Assembly (NCBI RefSeq): GCF_024707125.1
Contig: NZ_JANQAH010000009.1
Location: 682,001 to 746,000, forward strand
Origin: Devosia sp.
Lineage (GTDB): Bacteria > Pseudomonadota > Alphaproteobacteria > Rhizobiales > Devosiaceae
Direction of reading: 5' to 3'
Length of the DNA stretch: 64,000 nucleotides
The notes under the pieces are model-generated. The model was not told the origin of the DNA and searched no databases. It saw only the letters and a list, made by a program, of their open reading frames with translations. A program made the translations under genes and the position numbers. This document shows positions 9,691 through 19,813 of the stretch, one piece after another; position 1 is the stretch's first letter; every line of letters begins with the position of its first letter.

Positions 9691-10479
9691 CCCCACCTGC
9701 CGCAAAATCGCCGCCGCCCGATCCCGCAACGGCTTGTCGATCATCTTCCCATCAAGGCTCACGGTCCCCTTGGTCGCCATCACCGCCCGCGCCCATTCCA
9801 CCTCGGCGGCACTCGGCGCAAAAGCCTCATTCAGCAGCGGCACGGCCGAAGGATGCACGCAGGTCGCCCCATCAAACCCATGCCGCCGCGCCTCCCGCGC
9901 CGCCTCGGCAATGGCCTCCGTATCTGCATAATCAGCAATCGAGCGCAGCAGCCCCAGCGAGCGTTTCCCCGCTGCCTTGGCCGCATAATGCACCAGCAAT
10001 TTCGGCATGCGCAGCACATCCGGGTCCGGCACCCCGCCCAACTCCAGCGCAAAATCCTCGCTGCCCAAATTGATCGCCTGAAGCCGCGGATGCCGGCAAA
10101 TCGCCGCCGCATCCAGCACCCCAGCCGGGCTTTCAATCGTCGCTAGCACCGGCACCTCGGCCCCGCCATGTCGGCGCATCATCGCATCGAGTTCATCCAC
10201 GACAGCGACCGAATTGGCCTTGGGAAAGACCAGGAGATCCACCCCCGCCGCCAGCGCCGCCGCCACATCGGCCTCCGACCCCGAATTGACCCGCACCGCC
10301 ACAGCGCCCGAACCCTGCCGTATGTTCTTCACTGCCTCCGACAAATTCGCCCGCGCAAGCTCCTTGCGCTCCTCGGGCACTGCGTCCTCAAGATCGAGAA
10401 TAACCGCATCCGCGCCGCGCAAATGCGCCTTGGCGATGAACCGCTCCTGATCAGCCGGCACATAAAGCAGCGAACGCAT
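9688..10479 (-). CDS. HpcH/HpaI aldolase / citrate lyase beta (CitE)-like protein
   Basis: A 263-residue TIM-barrel lyase of the CitE-like family, which cleaves or forms C-C bonds of 3-hydroxyacyl-CoA compounds such as malyl-CoA or citramalyl-CoA. Seen are RSLLYVPAD at the N-terminus, the metal-binding DLEDAVP (about 29-35), the ESPAG segment (about 119), GSEDFALELG (about 141-150) and the C-terminal GKMIDKPLRDRA (about 242-253). It overlaps the upstream CoA-transferase gene by one base. A transferase that makes a CoA thioester followed by a lyase that splits it is a sensible pair, but the acid is unknown. Confidence 0.85.
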   Translation of the reverse strand: MRSLLYVPADQERFIAKAHLRGADAVILDLEDAVPEERKELARANLSEAVKNIRQGSGAVAVRVNSGSEADVAAALAAGVDLLVFPKANSVAVVDELDAMMRRHGGAEVPVLATIESPAGVLDAAAICRHPRLQAINLGSEDFALELGGVPDPDVLRMPKLLVHYAAKAAGKRSLGLLRSIADYADTEAIAEAAREARRHGFDGATCVHPSAVPLLNEAFAPSAAEVEWARAVMATKGTVSLDGKMIDKPLRDRAAAILRQVG

Positions 10480-11675
10480 CAGGCGACCCTCCGGAATTCC
10501 CCATCAAACCCCAGTTCCGCCAGCAATTCCGCCCCATGCTCGTTGAGCCCCGGCGCCGGCCGCCGAAACCCGCCCGGCGTCCCAGAAAGCCGCGGCAGAA
10601 CATTGTGCATCGGCATATCGCCAAACTCTTCATCCTCAAGCGCCACGACAATCTCGCGTTCCTGAAAATGCGCGTCCTCCATGGCGTCGCCGATATTGTA
10701 GACCGGCCCCACAGTCGCCCCCGAGGCCCGCATTTCCGCCAACGCAGCATCACGTGTCCGCGTCGAAAACCACCCCGAAATCGCTCCATCCACCAGATCG
10801 CGATGCTTCACCCGATCCGAATTACTCGCAAAGCGCGGATCATCATTCATGTCCGGCCGCCCGATAATCTCGAAAATCCGCCGCGCCACCGTCTGCGTCG
10901 ATCCCGACAGCGCAACATAGCCCCCATCGGCACAGCGATAGACGTTCCGCGGCGAGGCCGTGTTGGAAGCACTCCCCACCCGCTGCTTGATTTTTCCAGT
11001 TTTCGCAAAAATCCCCGCCTCGGGCCCCAGCACCGAGAACATGGATTCAAGCAGCGACACATCGATCACCTGGCCCCTTCCTCCCCGCACATCGCGGGCA
11101 TAAAGCGCCGTCATCGTCGCCGAAGCCCCATAGACGCCCGCAATCATATCGGCCAGCGCCAGAGGCGGCAGCACCGGCTCGCGATCCGGAAACCCCGTCC
11201 GATCCGCAAAACCGCTCATTGCCTCGACGATGGTCCCGAACCCCGGCAAATGCGCATAGGGCCCGGTCTGCCCAAAGCCCGAAATCCGCACCACGACCAG
11301 TCGCGGATTGCGCTCCAGCAAGGTCTCCGGTGCCAGCCCCATCTTTTCGAGCGTCCCCGGCCGAAAATTCTCGATGAACACATCGGCCGTATCGATCAGT
11401 TTCAGCAGCACATCCATCTGCGCCGCTTCGCGCAGATTGAGGCAGATGGATCGCTTGTTGCGCCCATAGGCCTTCCAGAAAAAGGAGTGCCCATCCTCCT
11501 TCCAGTCGCGCAGCGGATCGCCCTCGGGCGGCTCCACCTTGATGACATCGGCGCCGAAATCGCCAAGCTGCAGGCTGAGCATATTGCCCGCCATCAGCCG
11601 AGACAGGTCGATAACGCGAATGCTCTCCAGCGGCCCCGTCGCTGTCCCATCAAACCGAAGCTGCGCAAAATTCAC
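10479..11675 (-). CDS. CaiB/BaiF family CoA transferase
   Basis: A 398-residue family III CoA transferase, which moves CoA between carboxylic acids through an aspartyl-CoA anhydride. Family features are [30 protein letters not shown] near the N-terminus (residues about 21-50), [15 protein letters not shown] (about 98-112), the [11 protein letters not shown] segment, and LALADMIAG (about 170), whose Asp is in the position of the catalytic residue. It starts within the last codons of the upstream ATPase gene (4-bp overlap) and ends at the start of the CitE-like lyase, so all three are translationally linked. Confidence 0.9.
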   Translation of the reverse strand: MNFAQLRFDGTATGPLESIRVIDLSRLMAGNMLSLQLGDFGADVIKVEPPEGDPLRDWKEDGHSFFWKAYGRNKRSICLNLREAAQMDVLLKLIDTADVFIENFRPGTLEKMGLAPETLLERNPRLVVVRISGFGQTGPYAHLPGFGTIVEAMSGFADRTGFPDREPVLPPLALADMIAGVYGASATMTALYARDVRGGRGQVIDVSLLESMFSVLGPEAGIFAKTGKIKQRVGSASNTASPRNVYRCADGGYVALSGSTQTVARRIFEIIGRPDMNDDPRFASNSDRVKHRDLVDGAISGWFSTRTRDAALAEMRASGATVGPVYNIGDAMEDAHFQEREIVVALEDEEFGDMPMHNVLPRLSGTPGGFRRPAPGLNEHGAELLAELGFDGEFRRVA

Positions 11676-12739
11676 CGGTCGAGCCTTTCCCCGCTCGCCT
11701 TGTCAAACAGCAGCACTTTTGCGGGATCAATCCCGAGACCAATCTTCTGGCCCGGCGACAGCAATTCCGCATCGCGTATGACGACGCTGATCTCGGTCCC
11801 ACCAATCCGCGCCCGAACTTCCTGCGCCTCGCCCGTCGGCTCCACCACCAAGGCTTCGGCGGCAACGCCACCTGCTGCCAGCCCGATATGCTGAGGCCTG
11901 ATGCCATAGACCACAGGCGTGCCCGCCGTCAGCGGCAGTGGACGGGGAATTGGGAGCTTTTCCCCGCCCGCCAGGGCCACGCTCGAAATTTCAGGCCCGA
12001 GCGCGGTAACCGCAAGCAGGTTCATTTCCGGCGAACCGATAAAGCCCGCGACAAACAAATTATTGGGATCGTTGTAGAGTTCGAGCGGCGCACCGGCCTG
12101 CTCGATCTTCCCGCCATTCAGCACCACGATCGTGTCGGCCATGGTCATGGCCTCGGTCTGGTCATGCGTCACATAAACGGTGGTCTTACCAAGCCGCTGA
12201 TGCAGCGCCTTGATCTCGCCGCGCATGCGCACGCGCAGTTTGGCGTCGAGATTGCTCAGCGGCTCGTCGAACAGAAACGCCCGCGGATTGCGCACGATGG
12301 CGCGCCCCATGGCGACGCGCTGCCGCTGCCCGCCCGAAAGCTCCTTCGGCAATCGATCAAGCAGGTTTTCAAGCCCCAGGATTGCCGCCGCCTCGGCCAC
12401 GCGCTTGTCGCGCTCGGCCTTCGACACACCGGCCAGCCGCAGCGCAAAGCTCATATTGTCGGCCACCTTCATATGCGGATAGAGCGCATAAGACTGAAAG
12501 ACCATAGCGAGGTCCCGCTCCTTGGCGGGCATGTTGTTGACGACCTTGCCGCCAATGGTGATCTCGCCGCCGGAAATCGGCTCCAGCCCGGCAATCATGC
12601 GCAATAGCGTGGACTTGCCGCAGCCCGAGGGCCCGACCAGCACCACGAACTCGCCCTTTTCCATGGTCAGCGACAGGTCCTTGATGACCGTCACGCCGCC
12701 ATAGTTCTTGCTGACATTACGGAGTTCGATTTCCGGCAT
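11672..12739 (-). CDS. ABC transporter ATP-binding protein (UgpC/MalK type)
   Basis: A 355-residue ATPase of the CUT1 sugar-importer class. Motifs are Walker [10 protein letters not shown] (residues about 36-44), Q-loop [12 protein letters not shown], signature LSGGQRQR (about 134), Walker [13 protein letters not shown] and switch His [10 protein letters not shown], with a TOBE/OB-fold C-terminus from about 235. The two CUT1 permeases and the binding protein upstream on the same strand lack another ATPase, so this one probably energises them. It is followed without a gap by the CoA transferase gene. Confidence 0.92.
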   Translation of the reverse strand: MPEIELRNVSKNYGGVTVIKDLSLTMEKGEFVVLVGPSGCGKSTLLRMIAGLEPISGGEITIGGKVVNNMPAKERDLAMVFQSYALYPHMKVADNMSFALRLAGVSKAERDKRVAEAAAILGLENLLDRLPKELSGGQRQRVAMGRAIVRNPRAFLFDEPLSNLDAKLRVRMRGEIKALHQRLGKTTVYVTHDQTEAMTMADTIVVLNGGKIEQAGAPLELYNDPNNLFVAGFIGSPEMNLLAVTALGPEISSVALAGGEKLPIPRPLPLTAGTPVVYGIRPQHIGLAAGGVAAEALVVEPTGEAQEVRARIGGTEISVVIRDAELLSPGQKIGLGIDPAKVLLFDKASGERLDR

Positions 12740-12750
12740 TTTTCTGCCTC

Positions 12751-14853
12751 CTACTTTTCCGTCACGGCAAAGCGGTCAACCGCCATGCGGCCCGCCGATC
12801 CAAGCCGCAGCCCGGACATGCCATAGGCAAAGGTCTTGTCAGTTGCGGACCCCAAAACCTTGCCGTCGATCGAGAGCGCCAGCTTGTCGCCCTCAACAGC
12901 AAGCTCGACGCGATAGACGCGACCGGCCTCCGGCTTGAACGGCACGCTCGCGAGCACCGTCTGCCCAAAGTCATGCTTTACGATGACGGCTTCACCATTC
13001 TGGAACCCGGCCGCATAGAACCGCCCCGTGCCCTGCACGCGCGCCGTCACCAGTTGCGATTGCCCTGCAAGCACTTCGAGATCGGCCGACACGGTCACGT
13101 CGCGGCTATAATAATGCCCTGTCCACATATCGGCATCGCTCGACGCATGCCCATGGATACGGCCAAACTGCTTGGTCCAGTGCCCGCGGTTCCAGGTAAA
13201 GCGCGAAATCGCGCCCCATTCCTGGATTTCCGTCGCCGGATCAATCGTCAGATGCCCCGGTCCCGACACGCTGAAATCCGCGAGGAACAGGCGCCCGAGG
13301 AACTTCAGGCGCCCAAAATACTCGACCGAAATACCGATCTCGTCGATCGCCTCGACCCCATCGGGCACCACGAATTCATAGTCCTGCCAGCCTTCATGCG
13401 AAGGCACATGCCAGGCGCCGGTTTCCTCGATCGTCCCGCTCATGGCGCGACGCACATAGGGCGCCACCCGCAGATTGCCGTCGCCATTCCACGGATCGAG
13501 CCACAGCTTGAATTTGACGACCTGGCCAGCATCCACCACCGGCGTGAACATCGGGCGATAGCGCTCGTCGTCAAAATCGCTGCGGCGATAGAACGGCTTC
13601 CAGAAAATCCGCCCACCCTGTCCACGCTCCAACCGATCAAGCTGGATCTCCAGCGACCCGCGCGACCCCTCGACATGCCGCTCTTCCGAGTGCTTCAGGC
13701 TGATCTGATTGAAGCCTTCCGTACGGAACCCATGCGTCGAACCCGGCAGGTCGAAATCAAACCGCAGCCCGCGGCGGGTAAGATCTTCCAGCCACAGCGC
13801 CGGCACATCGCGCCCGGCCAGTTGCAGCGCCAGCACCGTCAGCTCCCGCGCAAAGCTCGGGATATCGACGATATTGATCGAGCCCACGATGCCCGAAGCA
13901 ATCAGAAAATCGCTGATCGGCTTGCGATACTTGTCCCAGCCCGCGTCGAGCCCCTGGAACGTCCCGACGATGGCCGCGGCATTGCCTGCGTTACAGTCGG
14001 TATCCCAGCCCGCCATGGTGGCGATCTCGGCCGTGCGCGGCAGCGAACCCGCACCATAAAGGATCGACATGATGGTCACCCCGGCATTGGGGATGATGTG
14101 GCAGACGCCGGGATAGCGATCATAGCCCCAGTCAGCCGTCAGCATGTCGCGGCATGCCCGCCAATTGTCCGGATTGGCCTTATGGAAATCGATCACCGCC
14201 CGGCAAACTTTTGCGTAAGTCGAGTTCGCTTCAATCTGCGCCATCGCCGTCTCGATGATCTCGTCGATCGACTTGGCTTCAAACGCCGCCGCAATCGCCG
14301 CCGCGCAGAACCGCGCGCCATTGAGCCCATCGCCATCATGCGCCACTGATGCCGCCATGGCCGACATATCGGCCGCGCGCTTGGGATTGCCCGGGTTCAC
14401 CCAGCCCCAGCTATCGATGAAAATCTGCCCGCCGATCTGCTCGGCGACCGTCGTGCCATTGGTGGCAATCGAGCCCGAATGCGGCGCCGGAATGCCGGCC
14501 TGCAGGTTCTTGTAGGCGGTGTGTTCCGTCGAAACGCCAAACCCGCCCCACCAATACATGCCATGCTCTTCAGCCGCATAGTTGAGCCAGGTCTTGCCGA
14601 CATCCTCGGCCGTGCACTCGAGCCCATAATCGCGCAGCGCCCGGATGAAATAGACGGGGCCATTGGTGTCGTCGTCAGCGGCGAAATTCTTGAAATCGCG
14701 GAGATATTCCGTCACCTCGCCATAGGTCTTCTGGATGCGGTCATAGCTCCAGATGGTCGGCTCCACGGGCGCGCCGAGCCGCACGCCGATGGCCTTGGCG
14801 ATGAAGCCGGCATAGATCTTTTCAAGGATTTGTTGTTCGGAGAGCATGGGCAA
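12751..14853 (-). CDS. ADP-ribosylglycohydrolase family protein with C-terminal beta-sandwich domain
   Basis: A 700-residue protein. The first 330 residues resemble ADP-ribosylglycohydrolases, which cleave N- or O-glycosidic ribosyl bonds using two Mg ions: [18 protein letters not shown] at residues about 15-32, the metal site [11 protein letters not shown] near 60, and the second metal site [12 protein letters not shown] near 283. The remaining ~350 residues are rich in beta strands and aromatic residues and look like lectin- or glycosidase-type sandwiches. I see no signal peptide. Typical single-domain members are about 300 residues, so the extension is unusual. The start could be the second Met (MLSEQQ). 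It lies 3 bp after a second, frameshifted member of the same family. Confidence 0.8.
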   Translation of the reverse strand: MPMLSEQQILEKIYAGFIAKAIGVRLGAPVEPTIWSYDRIQKTYGEVTEYLRDFKNFAADDDTNGPVYFIRALRDYGLECTAEDVGKTWLNYAAEEHGMYWWGGFGVSTEHTAYKNLQAGIPAPHSGSIATNGTTVAEQIGGQIFIDSWGWVNPGNPKRAADMSAMAASVAHDGDGLNGARFCAAAIAAAFEAKSIDEIIETAMAQIEANSTYAKVCRAVIDFHKANPDNWRACRDMLTADWGYDRYPGVCHIIPNAGVTIMSILYGAGSLPRTAEIATMAGWDTDCNAGNAAAIVGTFQGLDAGWDKYRKPISDFLIASGIVGSINIVDIPSFARELTVLALQLAGRDVPALWLEDLTRRGLRFDFDLPGSTHGFRTEGFNQISLKHSEERHVEGSRGSLEIQLDRLERGQGGRIFWKPFYRRSDFDDERYRPMFTPVVDAGQVVKFKLWLDPWNGDGNLRVAPYVRRAMSGTIEETGAWHVPSHEGWQDYEFVVPDGVEAIDEIGISVEYFGRLKFLGRLFLADFSVSGPGHLTIDPATEIQEWGAISRFTWNRGHWTKQFGRIHGHASSDADMWTGHYYSRDVTVSADLEVLAGQSQLVTARVQGTGRFYAAGFQNGEAVIVKHDFGQTVLASVPFKPEAGRVYRVELAVEGDKLALSIDGKVLGSATDKTFAYGMSGLRLGSAGRMAVDRFAVTEK

Positions 14854-14856
14854 CTT

Positions 14857-16024
14857 TCAGGCGAGATTGAGTTGAGCAAAGGCCTCTTCGCGGGCGCGGG
14901 CAGCGGCGCGATCAGCGGCAATGATTTTGGAAGCCGTCGCCGCAAAGGCGTCAGCCGAATTCATGAGATCGAGGCGATTGGCCGAATTGAGCTGGGCGAG
15001 ATCAGCCTCATCAATGACCGCCTCGCCGTGCAGCGCCCCTAGAATGGCGCCGGCCATGACGCCGATGGAATCGGTATCGCGCCCCGAATTGATCCCGTCC
15101 TCGATCGAGGTCCTAAAATTCCCCTGGTTGAGGAGGCAGAAGCCAAGCGCCAGGGGTAATTCCTCGATCGCCTGCAACCGGCTCGGTCGATAGGCATCGG
15201 TCAACCGCCCCACCTTTTCGGGCATGTGGTTGACGTCGTCGCCCATCACCGAGAAGGGCGCGATGGCAGCATGAAACGCGTCGCAAATTTCTGCATGCTC
15301 CGCCCCGCTGCCGCGCAGTCGATTGGCCACGTCGGCAATTTCGGCAATCGCATCGCGCGTGCCGTCCTTGGCGAGGCCCAGGACGGTCTCCACAACACCT
15401 TCAATAGTCTTTCCCGGCACAAAGGCCGCAGCCACCGCCGCCGCCGTCACGCCGGCCGCTTCGAGCCCATAGCTTTCCTGATGTCCCGCCGCAAAGGCGA
15501 TCGCCTCGTCATAGGCCGCCCGCGGATTGGCCGCATTGGCGACCCCGATCGGGGCGATATACATAGCCGCCCCGCAATTCACCATATTGCCGATCCCCCT
15601 GGCGCGGGTCGCAATTGGACAATTGGTGACGCTGGAAAATCCACTTTTCGGGATAAAACAGCCGATCGATCAGCATGGCTTCGCGCTGCAATTCCGGCAC
15701 CCAGCGCGGCGTCCAGGCGATCTGCTTGACCATGCCGTCGGCCATGTCCCAGGCGTCGAGATGCCGGCCGGTATCGGCATAAATATCCATCAGCGCCAGC
15801 GTCATCATCGTATCGTCGGTGATGATGCCGTCGCCGCGCACGCGATGGTTCCGCTGTTCGGGCGGCAGATCCATCTTGTGCCAGCGCGTCATCACCGATG
15901 TTACGCGGCCATAGCGCGCCCTGATCTGCGCCGCCGACAGTTTTTCAACCGGCGCGCCCAGCGCATCTCCCAGGGCAATGCCATAAAGCATGGCCCGAAT
16001 GCGGGACTGGAAGGATGGGGTCAT
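14857..16024 (-). pseudogene. ADP-ribosylglycohydrolase family gene, frameshifted once
   Basis: Two overlapping frames together encode one ADP-ribosylglycohydrolase-like protein of about 388 residues. The first part (from 16024) carries YGIALGDALGAPVEKL and the metal site GIITDDTMMTLAL. The second part, in a shifted frame, carries MVNCGAAMYIAPIGVANAANP and SGRDTDSIGVMAGAILG, the C-terminal metal site. The break is in a five-base homopolymer at 15595-15599 (C on the plus strand). Removing one base joins ...NCDPRQG to IGNMVNCG without loss. It is either a real null mutation or a homopolymer sequencing error. It sits between the binding protein and the larger homologue. Confidence 0.85.
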
Positions 16025-16096
16025 GTCGACTCCGACTCTGCTTATTTAGTTTCTACCGGGCCTGTGACCCGGCTCTTGCTGTACGCTTTCAGTCGA

Positions 16097-16200
16097 CACC
16101 CTCCCCCTTGTGGGGAGGGATCAAGGGTGGGGGTGTGAGCCACGACATCGTGGCTCCCAGCACCCCCTCCCAACCTCCCCCCATCAAGGGGAGGTGCCGT
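16097..16200. repeat. REP-like palindromes, family C, inverted pair
   Basis: Units CCCTCCCCCTTGTGGGGAGG (about 16099) and CAACCTCCCCCCATCAAGGG (about 16171) flank a small hairpin GAGCCACGACATCGTGGCTC (16137-16156). This fills most of the 217-bp gap between the binding-protein gene and the ADP-ribosylglycohydrolase genes of the same operon; nothing else is visible there. The hairpin cluster could limit read-through so that the binding protein is made in excess. Confidence 0.75.
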
Positions 16201-16241
16201 CCTGTGGGCCTGACAGCATCCCGCCAGGCCCGGTCTTTGGC

Positions 16242-17675
16242 TTACTCGCCCAACACAGTCCGGGCGTGCTCGGCCATGCGCTCGCCGCCGGCAGCGTTGT
16301 ATTCGGCGACAAACGCATCCCACTGGTCGATCCCGGCTTCGCCGGTCACGAACTTGGCAACCCACGAGCGATAGACCTGCTCGGTCGCATCGACATCGGC
16401 GGCGTATTCGGCCGGCCAGACAAAGGCATTGTCAGCCACGAAATTCGCCTTGATTGTATCGAGTGCTTCCTGCGCGGTGGCCGAGAGCAGCGGGGTCGGC
16501 GGGGTCCAGTTGGCAGCGTTGAAGAAGCGCGCATACCAAGTCGAGATTTGGTCGGTGAAGGTCACCGCGCCGCTCGCGTCCTTGGTATATTGCGTGCCTT
16601 CAAAGCCCATGCGGTCGATATCCTGGCCTTCCTTGGAAGCCATGAAATCGAGCACCTTGAAGGCCTCTTCCTTGTGCTCGGAGAGCGAGGAAATGGCCCA
16701 GCCGCGCGATTCCTTGGAAACGTCGACCGCTGCCAGACCCTGGCCGCCTGGGCCCGAGGGGATGGGCAGCAGGGTGAGGGAAATGTCCTCGCCCGGATGC
16801 GCCTGGCGCATCTTGCCCGCATAGATGTCGATCACTTCGGGTGAAGAGCCAAACACCACGCCGGCCTTGCCGGTGTAGAACTTGTCTTCCTTCACGTCGA
16901 AAGTGTTGGTGACATATTCCTTGTCGAAGAGGCCCTTTTCCGCGAGCCGCGCATAGAACTCGATCTTGGCCTTTTCGGCATCGGTCACGCGCGAATTGAC
17001 CCACTGGCCATCGGCATTCTTCATCCAGGTGCCGGTCACGCCAAAAGCCTGGTTGAAGATGGAGTCCAGTTCCCCCGTATTGCCAAAGCCGGTCAGGCCC
17101 AGCGTATTGCCGGCCGTGCCATCGCCATCGAGATCGGCGTCGTGAATGGCCTGGAACAGAGCTTCATAGTCCTCGACGGTCTTGGGCGCTTCGAGCCCGA
17201 GCTTTTCGAGCCAATCCTGGCGGATCACCGGCTGCGGTGCGCGCGGCGGGTAGATGTAGAGCAGGTACGGATAGTTCGCGAGGCGATCGACATTGTGCGG
17301 CCAGAGGGCAGCCTTCACATGCTGTGAACCTTCAATGTGGGCCGTCAGGTCTTCGAGAATCCCTTGGTCGGCCATCTTCTGGTCGCCGCCCTGGAAGTAG
17401 ATGATGTCAGGAATATCGCCCGAGAGCAGCATCACGCCCAGCGCTTCGCCATAGGCCGAAGTGCCGCTCGGCAGGTCGATCGTCTGGATATCGACATCGA
17501 CGCCCTGCGCCTTGAGCGCGGCTTCGATGGCTTCGATTTCCTTCACGTCATCGGGATTGGTCGAAAGCAGGTCCTTGCTGACAAGGCGCAGCGTCGTCTG
17601 GGCCATGGCCGGCGCGGCAATGCCGGCCAGCATGGCAACAGCCGTCGTCGCCAGGAGCAGTTTCTTCAGTGTCAT
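16242..17675 (-). CDS. Extracellular solute-binding protein, CUT1 importer (LplA/YtcQ-like)
   Basis: A 477-residue periplasmic sugar-binding protein with a clear Sec signal peptide (MTLKKLLLATTAVAMLAG, cleavage near APAMA|QTT). The mature part has the family 1 features, including YPYLLYIYPPRAPQPVIRQD (about 133-152) and a calcium-site-like DADLDGDGTAGN near 185. Its size and relatedness place it with oligosaccharide-binding proteins such as LplA and YtcQ. The permeases LplB- and YtcP-like lie upstream, and palindromic repeats lie on both sides of the gene. Confidence 0.88.
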   Translation of the reverse strand: MTLKKLLLATTAVAMLAGIAAPAMAQTTLRLVSKDLLSTNPDDVKEIEAIEAALKAQGVDVDIQTIDLPSGTSAYGEALGVMLLSGDIPDIIYFQGGDQKMADQGILEDLTAHIEGSQHVKAALWPHNVDRLANYPYLLYIYPPRAPQPVIRQDWLEKLGLEAPKTVEDYEALFQAIHDADLDGDGTAGNTLGLTGFGNTGELDSIFNQAFGVTGTWMKNADGQWVNSRVTDAEKAKIEFYARLAEKGLFDKEYVTNTFDVKEDKFYTGKAGVVFGSSPEVIDIYAGKMRQAHPGEDISLTLLPIPSGPGGQGLAAVDVSKESRGWAISSLSEHKEEAFKVLDFMASKEGQDIDRMGFEGTQYTKDASGAVTFTDQISTWYARFFNAANWTPPTPLLSATAQEALDTIKANFVADNAFVWPAEYAADVDATEQVYRSWVAKFVTGEAGIDQWDAFVAEYNAAGGERMAEHARTVLGE

Positions 17676-17782
17676 TGGTAGTCTCCTCCGTTGTTTTTAG
17701 TCACACCGCTTGCGCGGAATTTTTGGAATTTTGGCTCGGTGGCTCCCCGCCAGCGGCCCTCCTTCTCGACCCTCTCCCCGCC

Positions 17783-17860
17783 GTCATTGCCCGGCTTGTC
17801 CGGGCAATCCAGCGATGCCGAGGCATCCCATGGACCACCCGGACAAGCCGGGTGGTGACG
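17783..17860. repeat. REP-like palindrome pair, family B
   Basis: Contains GTCATTGCCCGGCTTGTCCG (17783-17802) and an inverted partner ACCACCCGGACAAGCCGGGT (about 17834-17853), matching the pair at 9513-9587. It fills the 214-bp gap between the permease gene 17890-18795 and the binding-protein gene within one operon. Confidence 0.8.
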
Positions 17861-17889
17861 ACCATCGAGAATGTTGATCGAACCAAGCG

Positions 17890-18795
17890 TCATCCCTTCA
17901 GCGCCCCCGACATGGTGCCCTTGGTGAAATATTTGAGGATGAGCGGGTAGATCGCCAGGATCGGCAGGATGGTGATGAAGATCATCCCGGCCTTCAGCGC
18001 GCGAATGTTGATCTGCGCCAGCCCGATATTGTTGTTGGCATTGTTCGCCCCGACGATGGCGATCTTGTCGCCCTCGATGACGAACTGCCGCAGCACCACC
18101 TGCAGCGGCCACTTGGTCTGGTCGTTGAGGTAGATCATCGAGCGGAAAAACTCGTTCCAGTGCAGCACGAAATAGAACAGCGCGATGGTGGCAAGCGCGG
18201 GCTTCGCCAGCGGCAGCACAACCATGAAAAAGGTCTGGAACGGATTGGCGCCATCGAGCTCGGCGGCTTCCAGCAGCTCCTTCGGAATCTCCTCGAAGAA
18301 GCGCACGAGGATGATCAGGTACCAGGCGCTGACCGCCTTGTAGAGGATCACCGACCAGGGCGAATTGAGGAGGCCCAGCCGCTTCATCAAAAAGTAGTCG
18401 GGAATGATGCCCGGCTCGAACACGATGGTGACGAGCACCATAAGAAAGATCAGGCGCCGCCCCGGCAGGCCCGGCCGCGACAGCCCCCAGGCCATCAGCG
18501 CCGTACCCATCACGCCGATCAGCACGCTGGTCGAGGTCATCCAGATCGAGTTGAACAGCCCGCGCTGCACATTGGGGTGCTGCAGGAGCAGCATCCACAC
18601 ATCGAGCGAGAACCCATCGGGCACGATGGAAAGTCCCGAGAATCCGGCCACCTTGCTCGGGTCAGTGAACGACAGGGCAAGCAGGTTCAAGAGCGGCTGC
18701 AGGGTAAAGACGACCAGCAGCAGCAGGGTTGAAACGATGAGCACATATTCGACCCGCTCAAGCGGGCTGCGACGCACCTGGCTAGCCATTACCAC
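17890..18795 (-). CDS. Carbohydrate ABC transporter permease (YtcP/LplC-like)
   Basis: A 301-residue CUT1 permease with six hydrophobic segments, the first at residues about 15-38, and an EAA-type loop AAELDGANPFQTFFMVVLPLAKP (in full about 189-211). It ends with FTKGTMSGALKG, the usual C-terminus of this subfamily. Its start overlaps the previous permease gene by 7 bp, so the two are translated together and form the membrane channel. Confidence 0.9.
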   Translation of the reverse strand: MVMASQVRRSPLERVEYVLIVSTLLLLVVFTLQPLLNLLALSFTDPSKVAGFSGLSIVPDGFSLDVWMLLLQHPNVQRGLFNSIWMTSTSVLIGVMGTALMAWGLSRPGLPGRRLIFLMVLVTIVFEPGIIPDYFLMKRLGLLNSPWSVILYKAVSAWYLIILVRFFEEIPKELLEAAELDGANPFQTFFMVVLPLAKPALATIALFYFVLHWNEFFRSMIYLNDQTKWPLQVVLRQFVIEGDKIAIVGANNANNNIGLAQINIRALKAGMIFITILPILAIYPLILKYFTKGTMSGALKG

Positions 18796-19799
18796 ACTCC
18801 CTTGCCGGTCAGCTTCTTGCTGACGAGATGCGAGGTGATCACGAGGATCATGCCGATGACGGCCTTGAAGAGGCCGGCGGCGGTGGCGAGGGCGTATTCG
18901 CCCGTCGAGAGGCCCAGCCGGTAGACATAGGTGTCGAGGATATCGATGGTCGAAGCGTTGACGTCGTTCTGCATGTTGATGACCTGGTTGAGGTCGGCGC
19001 TGAGGAACATGCCCATATTGAGAATGAAGAGCGTCGCGATGGTCGGCACGATGCCGGGGATGGTGACGTGCCAGATTTTCTGCCAGCGATTGGCTCCATC
19101 CATCTCGGCCGCTTCATAGAGCTGCGGATCGATGGCGAAGATGGCGGCGAGATAGAGCAGGCTGTCCCAGCCGGCCGAGCGCCAGATTTCCGAGATCACC
19201 AGCACCCAGCGAATGGTGCCGGTATTGGTCATGTAGCTGATCGGCTGGAAGCCGAGCGCGGTCTGGATCTGGTTGACCGCGCCATCGGTGGGGGAGAGCA
19301 GGGCGATGAACACGCCCGAGATGACGACCCAGGAGAGGAAGTGCGGCAGGTAGATCGCCGACTGCAGCGTACCGCGCAGCCTGCCGCTGCGGATTTCATT
19401 GAGCAGCAGCGCCACGATGATTGGCACGGGGAAGACGAAGAGGATCTTCATGCCCGAGATGATCAGCGTATTGGCGAGCACCTGATAAAAGATCGGCGAG
19501 GAGAACAGGACCTGAAAGTTCTTCAGCCCGACCCAGATATTGGGCGGGATGATGCGCACCTGCTCGAAAGCCATCTTGGCTTCCCAGATCGGTACGTAGT
19601 GCCAGATGATGAAAAAGATCAGTCCCGGCGCCATCATGGCGTAATAGGGCCACCACTGTCGCACTTGCGCCCTGAACGTTACGCCAGACGGTAGCAGTCT
19701 GTTACCCAACTCCTGCCCCGCACCACCAGTAGTGGCATTGGCGTTGGGAACGTTCCCATTGTTGGGTGCAGCAATGCCACCAGCACTTGGTTCCGCCAT
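18789..19799 (-). CDS. Carbohydrate ABC transporter permease (LplB-like)
   Basis: A 336-residue CUT1 permease. The ATG at 19799 has a good ribosome site (AGGGAGGAT) eight bases upstream, so the start is firm even though residues 1-30 are a low-complexity Asn/Gly/Ala stretch not needed for transport. Membrane segments begin near residue 52 (YYAMMAPGLIFFIIW); the EAA loop is EAAEMDGANRWQKIWHVTIP (about 225-244). A perfect LacI-type palindrome lies inside codons 14-19. It is 14 bp downstream of the lacI-family gene and appears to be the second gene of the operon. Confidence 0.9.
   Translation of the reverse strand: MAEPSAGGIAAPNNGNVPNANATTGGAGQELGNRLLPSGVTFRAQVRQWWPYYAMMAPGLIFFIIWHYVPIWEAKMAFEQVRIIPPNIWVGLKNFQVLFSSPIFYQVLANTLIISGMKILFVFPVPIIVALLLNEIRSGRLRGTLQSAIYLPHFLSWVVISGVFIALLSPTDGAVNQIQTALGFQPISYMTNTGTIRWVLVISEIWRSAGWDSLLYLAAIFAIDPQLYEAAEMDGANRWQKIWHVTIPGIVPTIATLFILNMGMFLSADLNQVINMQNDVNASTIDILDTYVYRLGLSTGEYALATAAGLFKAVIGMILVITSHLVSKKLTGKGVW
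19745..19758. promoter_or_regulatory. LacI-type operator inside the first codons of the LplB-like permease gene
   Basis: TGGGAACGTTCCCA is a perfect 14-bp palindrome with the central CG typical of LacI-family operators. It differs by one base from the site at 20883-20896 before the lacI-family gene. Here it encodes part of a dispensable-looking N-terminal extension of the permease. Bound regulator could block elongation or support a DNA loop of about 1.1 kb; that role is inference. Confidence 0.65.
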
Positions 19800-19813
19800 C
19801 AGTCAGATCCTCC

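Noticed and set aside
19680..19799. Later start for the LplB-like permease that would leave the operator outside the gene
   Set aside because: The ATG at 19799 has a strong ribosome site; the only nearby alternative (TTG at 19709) has its purine-rich stretch directly adjoining the codon, with no spacing.
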